Shown here piece by piece: positions 16,115 to 25,509 of a DNA stretch of 57,843 nucleotides (position 1 is the first letter of the stretch; the number at the start of each line of letters is the position of its first letter). Source of the DNA: Erysipelotrichaceae bacterium (lineage in GTDB: Bacteria; Bacillota_I; Bacilli_A; Erysipelotrichales; Erysipelotrichaceae). The notes beneath the pieces were generated by a model. That model did no database searches and was not told the origin of the DNA. It was given only the letters and a program-made list of their open reading frames with translations. The translations under genes were made by a program, and so were the position numbers. The stretch spans positions 1-57,843 of the forward strand of contig JAFULQ010000015.1 of NCBI GenBank assembly GCA_017473265.1, written 5' to 3'.

Positions 16115-17755
16115 TTAGTCAAATAATTCATGAGTTAAAATAATATGAACACCACGATACTCTTCCATAATATTCATCATATGGTCAGAAACACGTTCAA
16201 TATCTGTCATAATTTGAGAGAAAATAACACAGTCTTTCGCATCCAATTTATTTTCACGCATACGCTCGATTTGTTTTTCTCTATATGATGCAGTTAAGTT
16301 GTCGATTGCCTCTTCAATTTCTTCAATACGATCACAATTACTAGCTAAAGTTTCTTCTGTCATATTTAATAACAACGCAAAACTTTCTTTTAATAATTCC
16401 TTAAGTTCACGTAATTCTTCAACAATACTAATTTGTACTTTTAAACCATTTTCTTTAGACTTTTCTTGATATTGTGCAATATTCAATGCATGATCTCCAA
16501 TACGTTCAATATCCGCAAAAGATTTATATAATGCATTTACAATCGCACTTTCTTTTTTACTCATATGTAATAAAGAAACTTGAGACATATACTTCGCAAC
16601 TTCAAAGTTAATTAAATTGATATGATCTTCTCGTTTATCAATTTTTTCATAATCAAATTCTTTACCATACACTCCACCCAATGCTTCAATTAAATTATCT
16701 TTCGCTAAATTTAACATAGCTTGTGCTTCTAAACGTAAATTTTGCATTGCCAATGGAACATTCCCAATATTGTTTTTATCAATGAATTGTAATTGAATGC
16801 TAGATTCTTCTTTTTCTTCTGGTAATACTGGAAGAACCATTTCAGGTATTTTCGCCAATTTATAACCAAAAGGGATTAATAATAATGTAGTCGCAATATT
16901 GAAAATGGTATGTGTATTCGCAATTTGCGCTGCAGGATTTGTAGTAAATGCTTCCATCCAAGTCACAAATGGAACAAGTTGAATAAACAACATAAATAAT
17001 GCTGTACCAATCAAGTTAAATGATAAGTGGATTACTGTCGCACGTTTGGCATTACGACTTGCACCTAAAGATGCGATAACAGAAGTAATACAAGTACCAA
17101 TGTTTTGACCAAAGATAATATAAATAGAACTACTCAATGGAATCAATCCACCCATAGCTAATGTTTGTAAAATACCAACTGAAGCTGATGAACTTTGAAT
17201 TAAAGCCGTAAATCCAGCACCAAATAATACTGCCACAAATGGATTTGAAATTGTTGTCATAAGATCAATAAAAGCAGGTTCATTACGTAAAGGTCCCATT
17301 GCCCCACTCATTGTACTCATACCGATAAACAAAATACCTAAACCAGCAAGAATTTCCCCAAAACTATTCACTTTTTTATTCTTAATAAACGTAACCATTA
17401 CTACACCAACAATAGCCATTAAAGGTGCCATCTCTGATACATTTAACGCTACCAATTGCCCAGTAATCGTTGTACCAATATTCGCTCCCATAATAATCCA
17501 AACCGCTTGTGATAATGTCATTAACTTAGAGTTAACAAACCCAACTACCATTACCGTTGTCGCACTAGAACTTTGTACAACTGCAGTAATTAATGCTCCT
17601 ACTATAATTCCTAAAAAGCGATTACTCGTTAATTTTTCTAAAATAGTTTTCATACGATCGCCAGCAGCTTCTTCAAGCCCATCACTCATCATATGCATAC
17701 CATATAAAAATAAAGCCAATCCTCCTAATAAGGATAAAATATTTTCAATAGTCAT
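16115..17755 (-). CDS. Na/Pi cotransporter family protein with PhoU domain (copy 1)
   Basis: 546 residues. The membrane half has two inverted repeats, each with the family motif QSSSA (residues 61-65 and 187-191). The cytoplasmic C-terminal third contains two PhoU-like helical units with FADIERIGDHALNIA and MTDIERVSDHMMNI. It is expected to import phosphate with sodium. Directly downstream of a close paralogue that has its own terminator. AGGAGATAG precedes the ATG. Confidence 0.92.
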   Translation of the reverse strand: MTIENILSLLGGLALFLYGMHMMSDGLEEAAGDRMKTILEKLTSNRFLGIIVGALITAVVQSSSATTVMVVGFVNSKLMTLSQAVWIIMGANIGTTITGQLVALNVSEMAPLMAIVGVVMVTFIKNKKVNSFGEILAGLGILFIGMSTMSGAMGPLRNEPAFIDLMTTISNPFVAVLFGAGFTALIQSSSASVGILQTLAMGGLIPLSSSIYIIFGQNIGTCITSVIASLGASRNAKRATVIHLSFNLIGTALFMLFIQLVPFVTWMEAFTTNPAAQIANTHTIFNIATTLLLIPFGYKLAKIPEMVLPVLPEEKEESSIQLQFIDKNNIGNVPLAMQNLRLEAQAMLNLAKDNLIEALGGVYGKEFDYEKIDKREDHINLINFEVAKYMSQVSLLHMSKKESAIVNALYKSFADIERIGDHALNIAQYQEKSKENGLKVQISIVEELRELKELLKESFALLLNMTEETLASNCDRIEEIEEAIDNLTASYREKQIERMRENKLDAKDCVIFSQIMTDIERVSDHMMNIMEEYRGVHIILTHELFD

Positions 17756-17823
17756 AATCTATCTCCTAACATATACATTTATTATTCTAACAAAACAAAT
17801 GTTTAATAATGTAAAATGTATGT

Positions 17824-17847
17824 AAAAAAAGAACCCTTAATGGGTTC
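17824..17847 (-). terminator. Terminator of Na/Pi copy 2
   Basis: GAACCC and GGGTTC pair around a 5-nt loop, followed by seven Ts on the minus strand. It separates the two paralogues into distinct units. Confidence 0.8.
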
Positions 17848-17852
17848 TAATA

Positions 17853-19496
17853 CTATTGAATAAAAATTTCATCCTTTAAAGAAATATGCACACCATAATA
17901 TTCTTGCATAATATTCATCAAATGGTCAGATACACGTTCAATATCCGTCATAACTTGAGAGAAAATTACACAGTCAGTCGCATCCAGTTTACCTGCACGC
18001 AAACGTTCAATTTGTTTTTCTCTATAAGATGCTGTTAACTTATCGATTTCATCTTCAATCTCTTCAATTCTTTGAGAATTCTTCTCAATAGAATCTTGAT
18101 CCATATTTAAAATCAAATCAAAACTTTCTTTTAACAATTCCTTTAATTCACGCAATTCTTCAACAATACTTGCTTGTAATTTCAAACCATTTTCATTTGC
18201 AGTTTGTTGATATTGTGCAATATTCAATGCATGGTCACCAATACGTTCGATATCCGCAAACGTCTTATACAATGCATTACAAATATTTGTTTCACGTTGA
18301 TTCATAGGTAATAAAGATACTTCAGACATATACTTCGTCACTTCAAAATTAATTAAGTTAATATGATCTTCACGTTTATCAATTTGTTCATAATCAAATT
18401 CATTGCCATATAAACCACGAATTGCTGTAATTAAGTTTTCAAAAGACAATGTTAACATAGCTTGTGCTTCTTTACGCAAATTACTCATCGCCAATGGAAC
18501 ATTACCAATATTATTCTTATTAAGGAATTTCAATGTAATAGCTTCATCATCTTTTTCAGATTCTAACACAGGAATTATCCATTGAGGAATCTTCGCTAAA
18601 ATTGTACCAAATGGAATCAATAAGATAGTTGTTGCAATGTTAAAGATTGTATGTGTATTCGCAATTTGTGCTGCTGGATTAGAAGTAATAGCTTCCATCC
18701 ATTCTACAAATGGGAAAAGCGCCGCAAACAACATAAATCCAATTGTACCTATAATATTAAATGATAAATGCACCACTGTTGTACGCTTCGCATTACGACT
18801 AGCTCCTAAAGAAGCTAACGCAGCAGTAATACATGTACCAATATTTTGACCAAAAATAATATAAATAGAACTACTTAAGCCAATCAATCCACCATTAGCC
18901 AAAGTTTGTAAAATACCAACAGACGCTGCAGAACTTTGAATCAATGCCGTAAACGCTGCACCAAACAATACACCAACTACTGGATTCGAAATTTTTGTCA
19001 TAAAATCAATAAACGCAGGTTCACTACGTAAAGGAGACATAGCACTAGACATCATACTCATACCGATAAACAATACCCCTACACCGGCAATCATTTTACC
19101 AACACTATTCGCCTTTTTATTTTTAATAAATGTAATTAATACAACACCAATAATCGCAAACAATGGAGCCAATTTCGTAACATTTAAAGCAACCAATTGA
19201 CCAGTGATTGTCGTACCAATGTTAGCACCCATAATAATCCATACAGCTTGTTGCAATGTCATTAACTTAGAGTTAACAAACCCAACAACCATTACTGTTG
19301 TCGCACTACTACTTTGCATAACCGCAGTAATTAAAGCCCCAACAATAATTCCTAAAAAACGATTACTCGTTAATTTTTCTAAAATTAATTTCATTTTGTC
19401 CCCAGCTGTTTCTTCCAAACCAGAGCTCATCATATGCATACCATATAAGAATAAGGCTAATCCTCCCATTAAGGAAAGAATAATTTCAAAACTCAT
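17853..19496 (-). CDS. Na/Pi cotransporter family protein with PhoU domain (copy 2)
   Basis: 547 residues, colinear with copy 1 without gaps over most of its length and identical at the large majority of positions, so a tandem duplication. The first motif is QSSSATT (61-67), but the second is QSSAASVG (187-194), losing one serine of the signature. The PhoU region is intact. The ATG at 19496 follows GAGGG; an in-frame GTG upstream overlaps that site. Confidence 0.92.
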   Translation of the reverse strand: MSFEIILSLMGGLALFLYGMHMMSSGLEETAGDKMKLILEKLTSNRFLGIIVGALITAVMQSSSATTVMVVGFVNSKLMTLQQAVWIIMGANIGTTITGQLVALNVTKLAPLFAIIGVVLITFIKNKKANSVGKMIAGVGVLFIGMSMMSSAMSPLRSEPAFIDFMTKISNPVVGVLFGAAFTALIQSSAASVGILQTLANGGLIGLSSSIYIIFGQNIGTCITAALASLGASRNAKRTTVVHLSFNIIGTIGFMLFAALFPFVEWMEAITSNPAAQIANTHTIFNIATTILLIPFGTILAKIPQWIIPVLESEKDDEAITLKFLNKNNIGNVPLAMSNLRKEAQAMLTLSFENLITAIRGLYGNEFDYEQIDKREDHINLINFEVTKYMSEVSLLPMNQRETNICNALYKTFADIERIGDHALNIAQYQQTANENGLKLQASIVEELRELKELLKESFDLILNMDQDSIEKNSQRIEEIEDEIDKLTASYREKQIERLRAGKLDATDCVIFSQVMTDIERVSDHLMNIMQEYYGVHISLKDEIFIQ

Positions 19497-19593
19497 AAGT
19501 AAATCCCTCACTATCCACTTATGTTTAATTTTACATAAAATTTACATAACTTTCCACTATAAAGTGAATATATTCACAAAAAAATGAAAAAGA

Positions 19594-19619
19594 TTAAAAA
19601 AAGCCCTACTTATAGGACT
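19594..19619 (-). terminator. Terminator of the S1-domain gene
   Basis: A 7-bp stem (AGTCCTA/TAGGGCT in the transcript, one G-U pair) with a 4-nt loop, followed by TTTTTTT, overlapping the stop codon. Confidence 0.65.
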
Positions 19620-19987
19620 TAATCTTTAGACATTTTTTCTAATTTTTGGGCAATCCATTCATCCATGTGTGATTCCAATGAACGGAAACCAATCACCATT
19701 TCTGGCAACTTATCTTTACGTTGATACTTCTTAAATTTACGAGCATGATTGCTATTTAACGCTTTTAAAGACAAACGTAACTGACCCGTTACTTGATCAA
19801 TATCTACTACCTTCAAACGCAAGGTTTCTCCTACTTTTACAAAGTAACGAACATCACGTACAAAGTCTTCAGAAATCTCAGATATATGAATCAAACCTGA
19901 ATGTTGTTCATCGATATAAACAAACGCACCATATGGTTGAATACCTGTCACAACACCGGTAACAATTTGTCCAACTTGATATTGCAT
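19619..19987 (-). CDS. S1 domain RNA-binding protein (GSP13/CvfD-like)
   Basis: 122 residues. The S1 fold fills residues 3-75 (VGQIVTGVVTGIQPYGAFVYID, then GLIHISEIS and LKVVDID). A basic C-terminal extension, NHARKFKKYQRKDKLP, resembles Bacillus YugI (general stress protein 13) and CvfD, which bind ribosomes or RNA. It has a TGCTATAAT promoter (20014-20022) and is divergent from the DUF212 gene. Confidence 0.85.
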   Translation of the reverse strand: MQYQVGQIVTGVVTGIQPYGAFVYIDEQHSGLIHISEISEDFVRDVRYFVKVGETLRLKVVDIDQVTGQLRLSLKALNSNHARKFKKYQRKDKLPEMVIGFRSLESHMDEWIAQKLEKMSKD

Positions 19988-20013
19988 AAGAAACCTCCTC
20001 GCTAATGTAGATT

Positions 20014-20022
20014 ATTATAGCA
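20014..20022 (-). promoter_or_regulatory. Extended -10 of the S1-domain gene
   Basis: TGCTATAAT on the minus strand, identical to the rnfC, apbE and nagA promoters. It is followed by GAGG about 20 nt later. Confidence 0.6.
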
Positions 20023-20038
20023 CAAATTGTAGGAATAG

Positions 20039-20047
20039 TGTTATAAT
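20039..20047 (+). promoter_or_regulatory. Extended -10 of the DUF212-nfu operon
   Basis: TGTTATAAT on the plus strand, 20 nt before the start codon of the DUF212 gene. Confidence 0.6.
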
Positions 20048-20067
20048 AAGACAACGAGGTGAGAAAA

Positions 20068-20529
20068 ATGCTAAATCACTTATATCCATTATCTTGTTCA
20101 TTTATTGCTTTAATTGTTGCGCAAGCATTAAAACCATTTTTCTATTACGCAGTCAAAAGAGAATGGGTACCTTTACTATGCTTCTCTAGTGGTGGTTTCC
20201 CGAGTTCACATACAGCTATGGTAACAGCTTTAGCACTATCTGTTGGCTTAACAGAGGGATTTGATTCTACATTATTCGTCATCACTTTGGTATTATCATT
20301 AGTTGTTGGATACGATGCTGCTAATGTACGTTATTATGCAGGTCAAAACATCCAAATTACCCAAAAGCTAATCAAAGACTTGCAATACTTAGCAGGATTA
20401 AAATTAGATGATCCAATTTATTTCACAAAAGTAAAAGAAGTATTAGGTCATAAATGGCGCGAAGTATTTGGTGGATGTATTTTAGGAATTGCGACAGCTT
20501 ATATAATTTATATTTTAGCTGTTATTTAG
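20068..20529 (+). CDS. Divergent PAP2-like (DUF212) membrane protein, YuiD type
   Basis: 153 residues with about four membrane segments. Landmarks are the N-terminal SFIALIVAQALKPFFYY, then SSGGFPSSHTAMVTALA and YDAANVRYYAGQ, matching the acid-phosphatase-related DUF212 family (YuiD). The SSH phosphatase-like motif is kept; the physiological substrate is not known. The ATG at 20068 follows GAGGTGAG. Ten nt separate it from nfu. Confidence 0.88.
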   Translation: MLNHLYPLSCSFIALIVAQALKPFFYYAVKREWVPLLCFSSGGFPSSHTAMVTALALSVGLTEGFDSTLFVITLVLSLVVGYDAANVRYYAGQNIQITQKLIKDLQYLAGLKLDDPIYFTKVKEVLGHKWREVFGGCILGIATAYIIYILAVI

Positions 20530-20539
20530 GAGGATACAT

Positions 20540-20776
20540 ATGAACGAAATCGATATTGAGTTAGTAAAACAAACAATCAATAAAATTCGCCCTTATTTAC
20601 AATACGATGGTGGCGATATTGAATTTGTAAAAGTAGAAGACTTTTATGTATATGTTAAAATGTTAGGCGCTTGTGCCGGATGCATGTCATTGGATGTTAC
20701 TTTAGCTGAAGGTGTTGAAGCCTTACTAATGGATGAAGTACCTGGTATTTTAGGAGTAAAATTATATATGGAATAA
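20540..20776 (+). CDS. NifU C-terminal-type Fe-S scaffold/carrier (Nfu)
   Basis: 78 residues comprising only the NifU C-terminal domain. The N-terminus IRPYLQYDGGDIEFV and the cluster-binding CxxC in GACAGCMSLDVTLAEGVE are diagnostic. Nfu proteins carry 4Fe4S clusters to target enzymes; Fe-S clients in this window include Rnf, RimO and MutY. A strong AGGAGG site lies 7 nt before the start. Second gene of an operon ending in a hairpin. Confidence 0.93.
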   Translation: MNEIDIELVKQTINKIRPYLQYDGGDIEFVKVEDFYVYVKMLGACAGCMSLDVTLAEGVEALLMDEVPGILGVKLYME

Positions 20777-20798
20777 AAAAGGCGAAAGCCTTTTTATT
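20776..20798. terminator. Bidirectional terminator
   Basis: AAAAAGGC and GCCTTTTT pair around a GAAA tetraloop, between convergent genes. Confidence 0.85.
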
Positions 20799-21966
20799 TT
20801 ACTTTCACCACATAACTACCTTTTTGATAAAAAATTTCCATCAAAAATTCTTTAAAACGGTCATCTTCATAATACACACCACTATATTTACAACGATGAT
20901 ATCCATATACTTCATCAATAATTTCTAATGGTTCACTACCCTTTGCAATAAAATCTTGTAAATTGTATTTATATCCATTAAATGGACCTTCATTTTCAAC
21001 ATCCATAAGATACATATTACAAAAATCCCAATCCACACCTTCAAATTCCAAATACCCATCTACATACTGTAAATTCTCTATCTCAAATAGTCCATGTTCA
21101 AAATACAATCGTAAATTAGCATCTTCAATTTCATAACGTACAATACGTTGATCATGCAAACTATATGGTAAACCCAAATCCGTAACCATATCTATTTTTT
21201 GATACATTACTTCTTTAGAATTAATGATATTCATTGCATATTGTAATACTTCTACAATAGATGGATATCCCCAATTAAACACTTTTCCCGTTTGATAACT
21301 TTCTTTAGCCATCGATAATAACAAATGAAAACGTTCAGGAAAATGGTTATATGCCCATTCAACACCTTCTTCTTTGGATAACACTTTTCGTTCTAAAACA
21401 TATGCACAAGCTCTACAAGCATTTAATAAACAATATACAGGATTTTCTTTCGCTTGTTCAAATACATCACACAAATCTTCTTGGATACTGTCAATCATAT
21501 ACTTTGCATCCACTGCACCAAAGACTTCTTGAATACCTTTTCCATATAAGCAAATACCACAAGTATTTATAACCATTACATGTGCCGCCAAATCTTTATC
21601 AGTACCCATCATATCCAAACAAGTACCCACTAAATCAATTTTATAATCACGTCTATAAGCATTGGAATAATGTAACTCATATGGTGTAGGATACACAAAA
21701 GGATTACACACACTAGCCAATACAACACTCATTTCCAATCCTTTAGTAGGACAATAATCATCCAAATCAAGTAGTACCGATATTAACATTGTCTTTTCTT
21801 CTACCGTTAAACATGATTTGACAACCACTAAAAAATCAATATCACTAGTATCATAATGAAAACAACCAAAAGCAAGCGAACCATGTACATAAATACCCAC
21901 TAATTTATCACCCAATATATATAAATATCTAGTTTTAATTTGTTCCAATATCATTTGCTCATTCAT
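20794..21966 (-). CDS. Aminoglycoside-adenylyltransferase-like nucleotidyltransferase with extra C-terminal domain
   Basis: 390 residues. The nucleotidyltransferase core has the signature GSLAFGCFHYDTSDIDFLV (GS followed by DxD) at residues about 29-48. A DUF4111/AadA-like helical domain (about 165-245) includes NACRACAYVLERKVLSKEEGVEWA. AadA proteins end near residue 260; here a further 115 residues follow (from about LGLPYSLHDQRIVRY), rich in aromatic and acidic residues, which I do not recognise. The substrate is unknown and a resistance role should not be assumed. Overlaps the EcsC gene by ATGA. Confidence 0.75.
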   Translation of the reverse strand: MNEQMILEQIKTRYLYILGDKLVGIYVHGSLAFGCFHYDTSDIDFLVVVKSCLTVEEKTMLISVLLDLDDYCPTKGLEMSVVLASVCNPFVYPTPYELHYSNAYRRDYKIDLVGTCLDMMGTDKDLAAHVMVINTCGICLYGKGIQEVFGAVDAKYMIDSIQEDLCDVFEQAKENPVYCLLNACRACAYVLERKVLSKEEGVEWAYNHFPERFHLLLSMAKESYQTGKVFNWGYPSIVEVLQYAMNIINSKEVMYQKIDMVTDLGLPYSLHDQRIVRYEIEDANLRLYFEHGLFEIENLQYVDGYLEFEGVDWDFCNMYLMDVENEGPFNGYKYNLQDFIAKGSEPLEIIDEVYGYHRCKYSGVYYEDDRFKEFLMEIFYQKGSYVVKVK

Positions 21967-22760
21967 TCTTTTGCCTTCTTTCTTTGAAAACTATAAAATC
22001 TACGCTTATATTTCAATTGCACATAGGAAGATATAGCATTCATATATATCACATCATACATTCCTCCAATTGCACCAATAACAGGAATACCTTGTAAAAA
22101 CTTCATATATAATAATTCCTTAGACAATGCAATTGCGGCCATCGAAATGTATTCATTCATATCCAAAGACAATACCACTTCTTCATCAATCCAAGCATTA
22201 CATAAATCATTTCTTTCATACAAGGTATCTCCATAAGAAACGCTTGTACAAATCATTAGTAATATCCATTTCTTTTCTTCTTCACTTTGATAGTCAAAAC
22301 CATAATTCAAAGAAATTTCATAAATATTCTTCAATACTAAAGATAAAAATAAAGCAATATCCGGCAAACCAATCCCCAATACTCCCAAACCAATACCAGA
22401 AATACCAGACAAAACAATATTGCCCATTTTTGTAGACTGTGCCTTTTTAGAAAATGAACGTAAACTCTTTCGGTTTTTCTTCACTTGCATTGTATATTCT
22501 TTGATATCATATTCTTCTAATAGATCTTTTTTAGAATAGGTCTTTTCAATCATTCCAACACCCTTTTCAAAAACAATCGCAAATGCCTTAGAAAAAGCTA
22601 ATTCTAACGTATTTTGTAAATTTGCTGGTACTTTTTCACTCAAAAACAAATTCATTTTAGAATCTTGTTTTTCTTTACGTTTATCTAAATACAATTTTTC
22701 TTGTTTTTCTAATTGCATCCACTCTTTTTCAAGTGCAGATTTCTTATTGAACCAGTTCAT
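21963..22760 (-). CDS. EcsC family protein
   Basis: 265 residues. A basic, coiled N-terminus (about 1-30) is followed by the EcsC domain, which includes GNIVLSGISGIGLGVLGIGL, PDIALFLSLVLKNIYEIS and YGFDYQSEEEKKWI. The function of EcsC proteins is unclear. The ATG at 22760 follows AAAGGTGAG. Its TGA stop overlaps the next start (ATGA), so the two are translationally coupled; this also shows that TGA is a stop codon here. Confidence 0.85.
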   Translation of the reverse strand: MNWFNKKSALEKEWMQLEKQEKLYLDKRKEKQDSKMNLFLSEKVPANLQNTLELAFSKAFAIVFEKGVGMIEKTYSKKDLLEEYDIKEYTMQVKKNRKSLRSFSKKAQSTKMGNIVLSGISGIGLGVLGIGLPDIALFLSLVLKNIYEISLNYGFDYQSEEEKKWILLMICTSVSYGDTLYERNDLCNAWIDEEVVLSLDMNEYISMAAIALSKELLYMKFLQGIPVIGAIGGMYDVIYMNAISSYVQLKYKRRFYSFQRKKAKE

Positions 22761-22797
22761 ATTTCTCACCTTTAGGATATTATGGCATGATTACTAA

Positions 22798-22825
22798 AAA
22801 AAGAAAACTCCTATACTAGGAGTTT
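22798..22825 (-). terminator. Terminator of the glgB-lipoprotein unit
   Basis: AAACTCCT and AGGAGTTT form an 8-bp stem with loop ATACT, followed by a T-rich tract on the minus strand. Confidence 0.8.
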
Positions 22826-22829
22826 CCCT

Positions 22830-23342
22830 TTACACTTTTTCAATATATACGTTCGTATATCCATAATTCAATAAAGCATTCACAACATCTTTTGGATTTT
22901 GAGAATAATCAATATTGAAGAATGTACAATTGATAGCTTCATCACCCACAAATGTATATTCCTCTGCAGGTTCTTCATCATTCTTTTGGAAAGACATATA
23001 AATCTTCACCAATTTACCATCTTGATAATGAAGTTCTACATAATTCCATAGCATACTATCACCAACAGTAACTACATAATTACCACCTTGACTCACATTA
23101 TCAATAGTTTCTTTTTCAGGTTTAGGTTTATTAACTTGCTCATTATCTCCAGTAATCATACCTAATTCATCCATTAACGCTTCTTGTTTTTCCTTAGGCA
23201 TTGCCGCAAAAGTTTCTTCAGTAATACCCGCTTCTTGAAGTGCTGCTAACTGTGATTCACTTAAACCATCGAAAGCACCACCATTAGAACCACAACCCAC
23301 TAACAATAAAATTACAAATAAACTAATAATTACTTTCTTCAT
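22830..23342 (-). CDS. Hypothetical lipoprotein
   Basis: 170 residues. A classic lipoprotein signal (KKVIISLFVILLLVGCGSNGG) puts the lipidated cysteine at residue 17. Next comes a small helical segment, LSESQLAALQEAGITEETFAAMP, repeated loosely in EKQEALMDELG. The second half is probably beta-rich. The family is not recognised. Its ATG overlaps the glgB stop (TAATG), indicating co-translation with the branching enzyme, for which no reason is known. Confidence 0.75.
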   Translation of the reverse strand: MKKVIISLFVILLLVGCGSNGGAFDGLSESQLAALQEAGITEETFAAMPKEKQEALMDELGMITGDNEQVNKPKPEKETIDNVSQGGNYVVTVGDSMLWNYVELHYQDGKLVKIYMSFQKNDEEPAEEYTFVGDEAINCTFFNIDYSQNPKDVVNALLNYGYTNVYIEKV

Positions 23343-25396
23343 TATTCTTCAGTCTTTACTTTCTTTGTTCTTTTTGTAGTTGTTTTACGAGTTCTTTTTG
23401 GCTTTTCTACAACAACCGTTTTTTCTTCTAAAATCATCGCTGTACGAGCAGGTAAATACAATTCAACATAATATTTTCCATCAAATTCTTTTACAGGATA
23501 TGTCATATGTTCAACTAAACCATGACCACCATATACACCATCTTCACTACATAACTTCATTTCATAGTCCGTCTTTTGATGAACAGGAACCAATACATTT
23601 GTTAATGATTGCGATGTATTAAAGTTAAACGCAAACAACAATCCATGACGATAGAATACAATTACCTTTTCAGGATCTTTTAATAACATACAATCTGGCA
23701 TATGTTGTTTAAAGATATCTTTAGACTTCACCAAATTCACAACATCACGATCAAATTCGCCTAACCATTGATATTTTAAGTAACCATTATCTAATAAACT
23801 CCATTGTCTACGGCAATAATGGAAACTCCAACCATTACCTTCACGAGGGAAATCAATCCACTCTGGATGACCAAATTCATTACCCATGAAGTTCAAATAC
23901 GCTTCTCCTCCACCAGCAATCGTAAACAAACGAATCATCTTATGTAATGCAATTGCACGATCAATCACTGGATTATGACAAGCCTTATCCATATCAGTAT
24001 ACATGTTCGCATCAGCCAATCTAAAGATCATTGTCTTATCACCAACCAATGCTTGGTCATGACTTTCTACATAAGCAACCGTCTTTTCGCCAGGACGACG
24101 TAAACACATGCTACCCCACATTTGGCCAATTTCCCAATCTTCATCACGTTTTTCTTTAACAGTCTTAATCCACATATCAGGAAGACCCATAGCTAAACGA
24201 TAATCAAAGCCACATCCACCATCTTCAATTGGTAAACACATACCTGGCATACCAGACATATCTTCCGCAACTGTAATAGCATTTGGATTAATTTCATGAA
24301 TCAATTCATTCGCTAATTGTAAGTAAGTGATTGCTTCTGTATGTGTATTGTAAGAGAAATACTTACTATTATCATCAAAATCTGTACCTAAACCATGATC
24401 ATGATACAACATAGAAGTTACACCATCAAAACGGAAACCATCAAAATGATATTCTTTCATCCAGAACTTTAAGTTAGATAATAAGAAATGTAATACTTCA
24501 TCTTTACCATAGTTAAAACACTTTGTACCCCAAGTTGGATGATCACCCTTTGCTCCATCATGGAAGAATTGCCAAGTAGTACCATCAAACATATTAATAC
24601 CTTCAGCTGTATTCTTAACTGCATGAGAATGTACTAAATCTAATAACACACGAATACCCATCTTATGCGCAGTATCCACCAAATATTTCAAATCTTCTGG
24701 TTTACCAAACCAGCTAGAAGCCGCATAGAAATTACTTACTTGATAACCAAAACTACCATAATAAGGATGTTCCATAATTGCCATCAATTGAATGGTATTA
24801 TAACCCGCTTTTTTAATTCTAGGTAACACCAAATCCGCAAATTCACGATATGTACCCACTTTACCTTCTTCTTGTGCCATACCTACATGCGCTTCATAAA
24901 TATATAAATCATCTTCTGCTTTAAAGTTTTGATCTGTCCACTCATATTGTTTCCAATCATCAACAACTTCACAACACCAAGTAATTGTTTTTGGATCTTG
25001 TACTACACGTCTAGCATATACAGGAATATGTTCTGTACGAGTTAAGTTCGCATCCACTACTGTCTTAACTTTACAGCCCTCCCATAAAGCTTTGTCTCCT
25101 TCTAAATATAGTTCCCAACAACCATTTTCTAGTTTAGTTAATGGATGAGAAGTTAAATTCCAATCATTAAATTCACCAGTTAAATATAATTGATAAGCAC
25201 TTGGTGCCCATTCACGATAGTACCAACCACTATCTACATGATGAATCCCAAAATATTCGTGTGCATTCGCAAAATTATTTAATGTTTGATCATTTCCTAA
25301 TAAACGTTTTTTAGTGTCATGATACAAATGCATACGTAAATCAATATCACCTTTAAAAGGCATTAACTGAGGGTTTAATTCTAATACTCGATACAT
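23342..25396 (-). CDS. glgB: 1,4-alpha-glucan branching enzyme, eukaryote-like GH13_8 type
   Basis: 684 residues. It forms alpha-1,6 branches in glycogen. A CBM48 domain at the N-terminus (HHVDSGWYYREWAPSAYQLYLTGEFNDW) precedes the GH13 barrel, with catalytic motifs FRFDGVTSM (Asp), TVAEDMSGMPG (Glu) and VESHDQALVGD (Asp). The latter block and GEAYLNFMGNEFGHPEW match the eukaryotic GBE1 subfamily rather than E. coli GlgB. The tail is Lys/Arg/Thr-rich (KPKRTRKTTTKRTKKVK). No other glycogen genes are nearby. The ATG at 25396 follows GGAAGGTGA. Confidence 0.92.
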   Translation of the reverse strand: MYRVLELNPQLMPFKGDIDLRMHLYHDTKKRLLGNDQTLNNFANAHEYFGIHHVDSGWYYREWAPSAYQLYLTGEFNDWNLTSHPLTKLENGCWELYLEGDKALWEGCKVKTVVDANLTRTEHIPVYARRVVQDPKTITWCCEVVDDWKQYEWTDQNFKAEDDLYIYEAHVGMAQEEGKVGTYREFADLVLPRIKKAGYNTIQLMAIMEHPYYGSFGYQVSNFYAASSWFGKPEDLKYLVDTAHKMGIRVLLDLVHSHAVKNTAEGINMFDGTTWQFFHDGAKGDHPTWGTKCFNYGKDEVLHFLLSNLKFWMKEYHFDGFRFDGVTSMLYHDHGLGTDFDDNSKYFSYNTHTEAITYLQLANELIHEINPNAITVAEDMSGMPGMCLPIEDGGCGFDYRLAMGLPDMWIKTVKEKRDEDWEIGQMWGSMCLRRPGEKTVAYVESHDQALVGDKTMIFRLADANMYTDMDKACHNPVIDRAIALHKMIRLFTIAGGGEAYLNFMGNEFGHPEWIDFPREGNGWSFHYCRRQWSLLDNGYLKYQWLGEFDRDVVNLVKSKDIFKQHMPDCMLLKDPEKVIVFYRHGLLFAFNFNTSQSLTNVLVPVHQKTDYEMKLCSEDGVYGGHGLVEHMTYPVKEFDGKYYVELYLPARTAMILEEKTVVVEKPKRTRKTTTKRTKKVKTEE

Positions 25397-25469
25397 AATA
25401 TTCACCTTCCAAACTATTCTATTATAAGTTTATCATATTTTTTATAATAACAAAATTATACATTTGCTA

Positions 25470-25505
25470 AAAAAAGAATATCGTCATAAAAACGATATTC
25501 TTTTA
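25470..25505 (-). terminator. Terminator downstream of the SIS gene
   Basis: GAATATCGT and ACGATATTC form a 9-bp stem, followed by TTTTTT on the minus strand. Confidence 0.8.
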
Positions 25506-25509
25506 CTAA

